DNA from: an uncultured Chloroflexaceae bacterium
GTDB lineage: Bacteria > Chloroflexota > Chloroflexia > Chloroflexales > Chloroflexaceae
Length of the DNA stretch: 5,768 nucleotides
Assembly (NCBI GenBank): GCA_937141995.1
Contig: CAKZQX010000934.1
Location: 1 to 5,768, forward strand
Direction of reading: 5' to 3'
Of this stretch, positions 5,082 through 5,768 are shown one piece after another. Both the position numbers and the translations under genes were made by a program. The notes under the pieces are model-generated. The model worked only from the letters and a program-made list of their open reading frames with translations, had not been told where the DNA came from and searched no databases. How positions within the stretch are numbered: the first letter of the stretch is position 1; each line of letters opens with the position of its first letter.

Positions 5082-5420
5082 ATGCAAAACCATCTCAGAC
5101 TTTACCTCTTCTGGCAGCATCTGTGCGCTCTGCTCACGGGTCAGGCCGTGCTGGTTCGGCAACAACTTATATGCCTGGGCCGGTGGCTCTGCGCACACAC
5201 GACAGCTTTGCTCCGGGGACATGGGTTTCGGCGATGGTCCGTCGGGCAGGGATTGGTTGAGTACGCCCTAATACTTGTTCTTATTGCTGTAGTTGCGATT
5301 GGCGCACTGACCCTGGTCGGCGACCGGACCGAACAAGTCTATGATCAGGTGCAGTGTGCTTTGAGTGGCGGTGAGTATCACCAGGACAATGGGAACGGTA
5401 ACAGCAATAAGTGTAAGTAG
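5082..5420 (+). CDS. Flp/Fap-type (type IVb) prepilin with an unusually long leader
   Basis: A 112-residue precursor of the major pilin of a Tad/Flp pilus. The prepilin site is SVG|QGLVEYALIL, cut after G55 with E60 at mature position +5; the TadV-type prepilin peptidase should act at the cytoplasmic face. Residues 61-79 (YALILVLIAVVAIGALTLV) form the membrane/assembly helix. The mature pilin would be 57 residues, ending in a Gly/Asn/Asp-rich tail with Cys92 and Cys111 that could pair. The leader is 55 residues, hydrophobic and basic with Cys15, Cys31 and Cys37; Flp leaders are usually about half that or less. The full-match Shine-Dalgarno at 5066-5076 and the lack of a later start with a site argue that the long leader is real. 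It has its own promoter and terminator, as expected for an abundant pilin. Confidence 0.9.
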   Translation: MQNHLRLYLFWQHLCALLTGQAVLVRQQLICLGRWLCAHTTALLRGHGFRRWSVGQGLVEYALILVLIAVVAIGALTLVGDRTEQVYDQVQCALSGGEYHQDNGNGNSNKCK

Positions 5421-5460
5421 AAGTGATCTCCTAACGAAACCGGTTAGGGTTCCCGCAACC

Positions 5461-5496
5461 AGCGCCGGAGGCAGATGCCTCCGGCGCTACTTTGTT
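5461..5496 (+). terminator. Intrinsic terminator after the pilin gene
   Basis: GC-rich arms AGCGCCGGAGGCA (5461-5473) and TGCCTCCGGCGCT (5476-5488) pair perfectly and are followed by ACTTTGTT, a short interrupted T-run. It lies 40 bp past the pilin stop. A weaker dyad, CCTAAC/GTTAGG (5430-5448), precedes it. Confidence 0.75.
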
Positions 5497-5604
5497 GGCA
5501 GCATCAACTTTCCCACTACAGTCCGTTGCTGACCATTCTGGGGGAATCGACAACCGTATGCCGGCATTCGGCGCGCAGCCGTCGTGCAACAGTTATCAAC
5601 AATT

Positions 5605-5635
5605 TTGCGTCGATTATAGTGTGATGAGGTATAAT
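5605..5635 (+). promoter_or_regulatory. Promoter for the gene at the right edge
   Basis: TTGCGT (5605-5610) and a perfect TATAAT (5630-5635) are separated by 19 bp, slightly longer than ideal, about 44 bp before the ATG at 5679. With the pilin terminator upstream this marks a new transcription unit. Confidence 0.5.
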
Positions 5636-5678
5636 ACATCTATAGCTTTTACAGATACAAAATAGCGAAGGAGCAGAA

Positions 5679-5768
5679 ATGTCAGATCGTGGTGTTGGCA
5701 GAGGGCCAGGCAATAAGCTAAACTCAAATATTGATATACGGGGTGGTGCTATCGGTACGCTGGTAGCA
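5679..5768 (+). CDS. N-terminus of an unidentified protein (3' end off window), possibly pilus assembly
   Basis: Thirty codons are visible: MSDRGVGRGPG, then NKLNSNIDIRGGAIGTLVA. The start is supported by GAAGGAG (5667-5673) five bases before the ATG and by a promoter at 5605-5635. The polar, Gly/Arg-rich head followed by GGAIGTLVA looks like the approach to an N-terminal membrane helix. In Tad loci the prepilin gene is often followed by a CpaB/RcpC-type protein with a single N-terminal helix, which this could be; that is inferred from position only and there is no diagnostic motif in view. Confidence 0.6.
   Translation, partial: MSDRGVGRGPGNKLNSNIDIRGGAIGTLVA

Noticed and set aside
5516..5713. 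Minus-strand 65-codon ORF
   Set aside because: It covers the promoter and start of the right-edge gene, has no ribosome binding site and no motif.

Overview
The window looks like a stretch of a chromosome from a filamentous anoxygenic phototroph or relative in the Chloroflexota (Chloroflexus/Roseiflexus type). This is an inference from the GC-rich coding style, the protein flavour and the mix of genes; there is no rRNA or other marker to prove it.

Layout. Positions 1-1533 hold the C-terminal 510 residues of a large SMC-like ATPase. It carries a coiled coil, a TSGGET signature and a VAFDEAF Walker B, and best fits JetC of a Wadjet anti-plasmid system. The JetD nuclease gene that normally follows is absent. 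Instead there is an AT-rich junction and then the internal fragment of an unrelated, decayed gene (1615-1854), cut by a 376-bp MITE with 46-bp inverted ends and a TA duplication. A second, unrelated 196-bp element sits inside that MITE, flanked by a perfect 8-bp duplication (TCAAATAA).

The 196-bp element is the most striking thing in the window. Three full-length copies can be aligned (1901-2096 inverted, 2372-2566, 4492-4688; 195-197 bp). There is also an 88-bp deletion derivative (4696-4783) and an isolated end (4792-4806). Each full copy has CANGAGTTACGCGG-like ends and conserved inner blocks. Its centre is a perfect hairpin with 22-25 bp arms whose sequence differs almost completely between copies. 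No copy encodes a protein, so the family would have to be moved in trans. Two copies lie exactly at the 3' ends of genes and supply the last codons and the stop: miaA, and a small membrane-protein ORF.

Ordinary genes. On the minus strand, 2546-3442 encodes MiaA, tRNA dimethylallyltransferase. Divergent from it is a GNAT acetyltransferase (3649-4296), with a good sigma-70-like promoter in the shared 206-bp gap, followed by a small two-helix membrane protein (4326-4529). After the repeat cluster and about 200 bp of unassigned DNA comes a Flp/Fap type IVb prepilin (5082-5420) with its own promoter, a perfect Shine-Dalgarno and an intrinsic terminator. A new transcription unit then starts (promoter 5605-5635, ATG 5679) and runs off the window; it may belong to the same Tad-type pilus locus.

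Overall the window is a core-gene neighbourhood (miaA, GNAT, pilin) joined to an eroded defence/accessory region that has been repeatedly hit by non-autonomous mobile elements.
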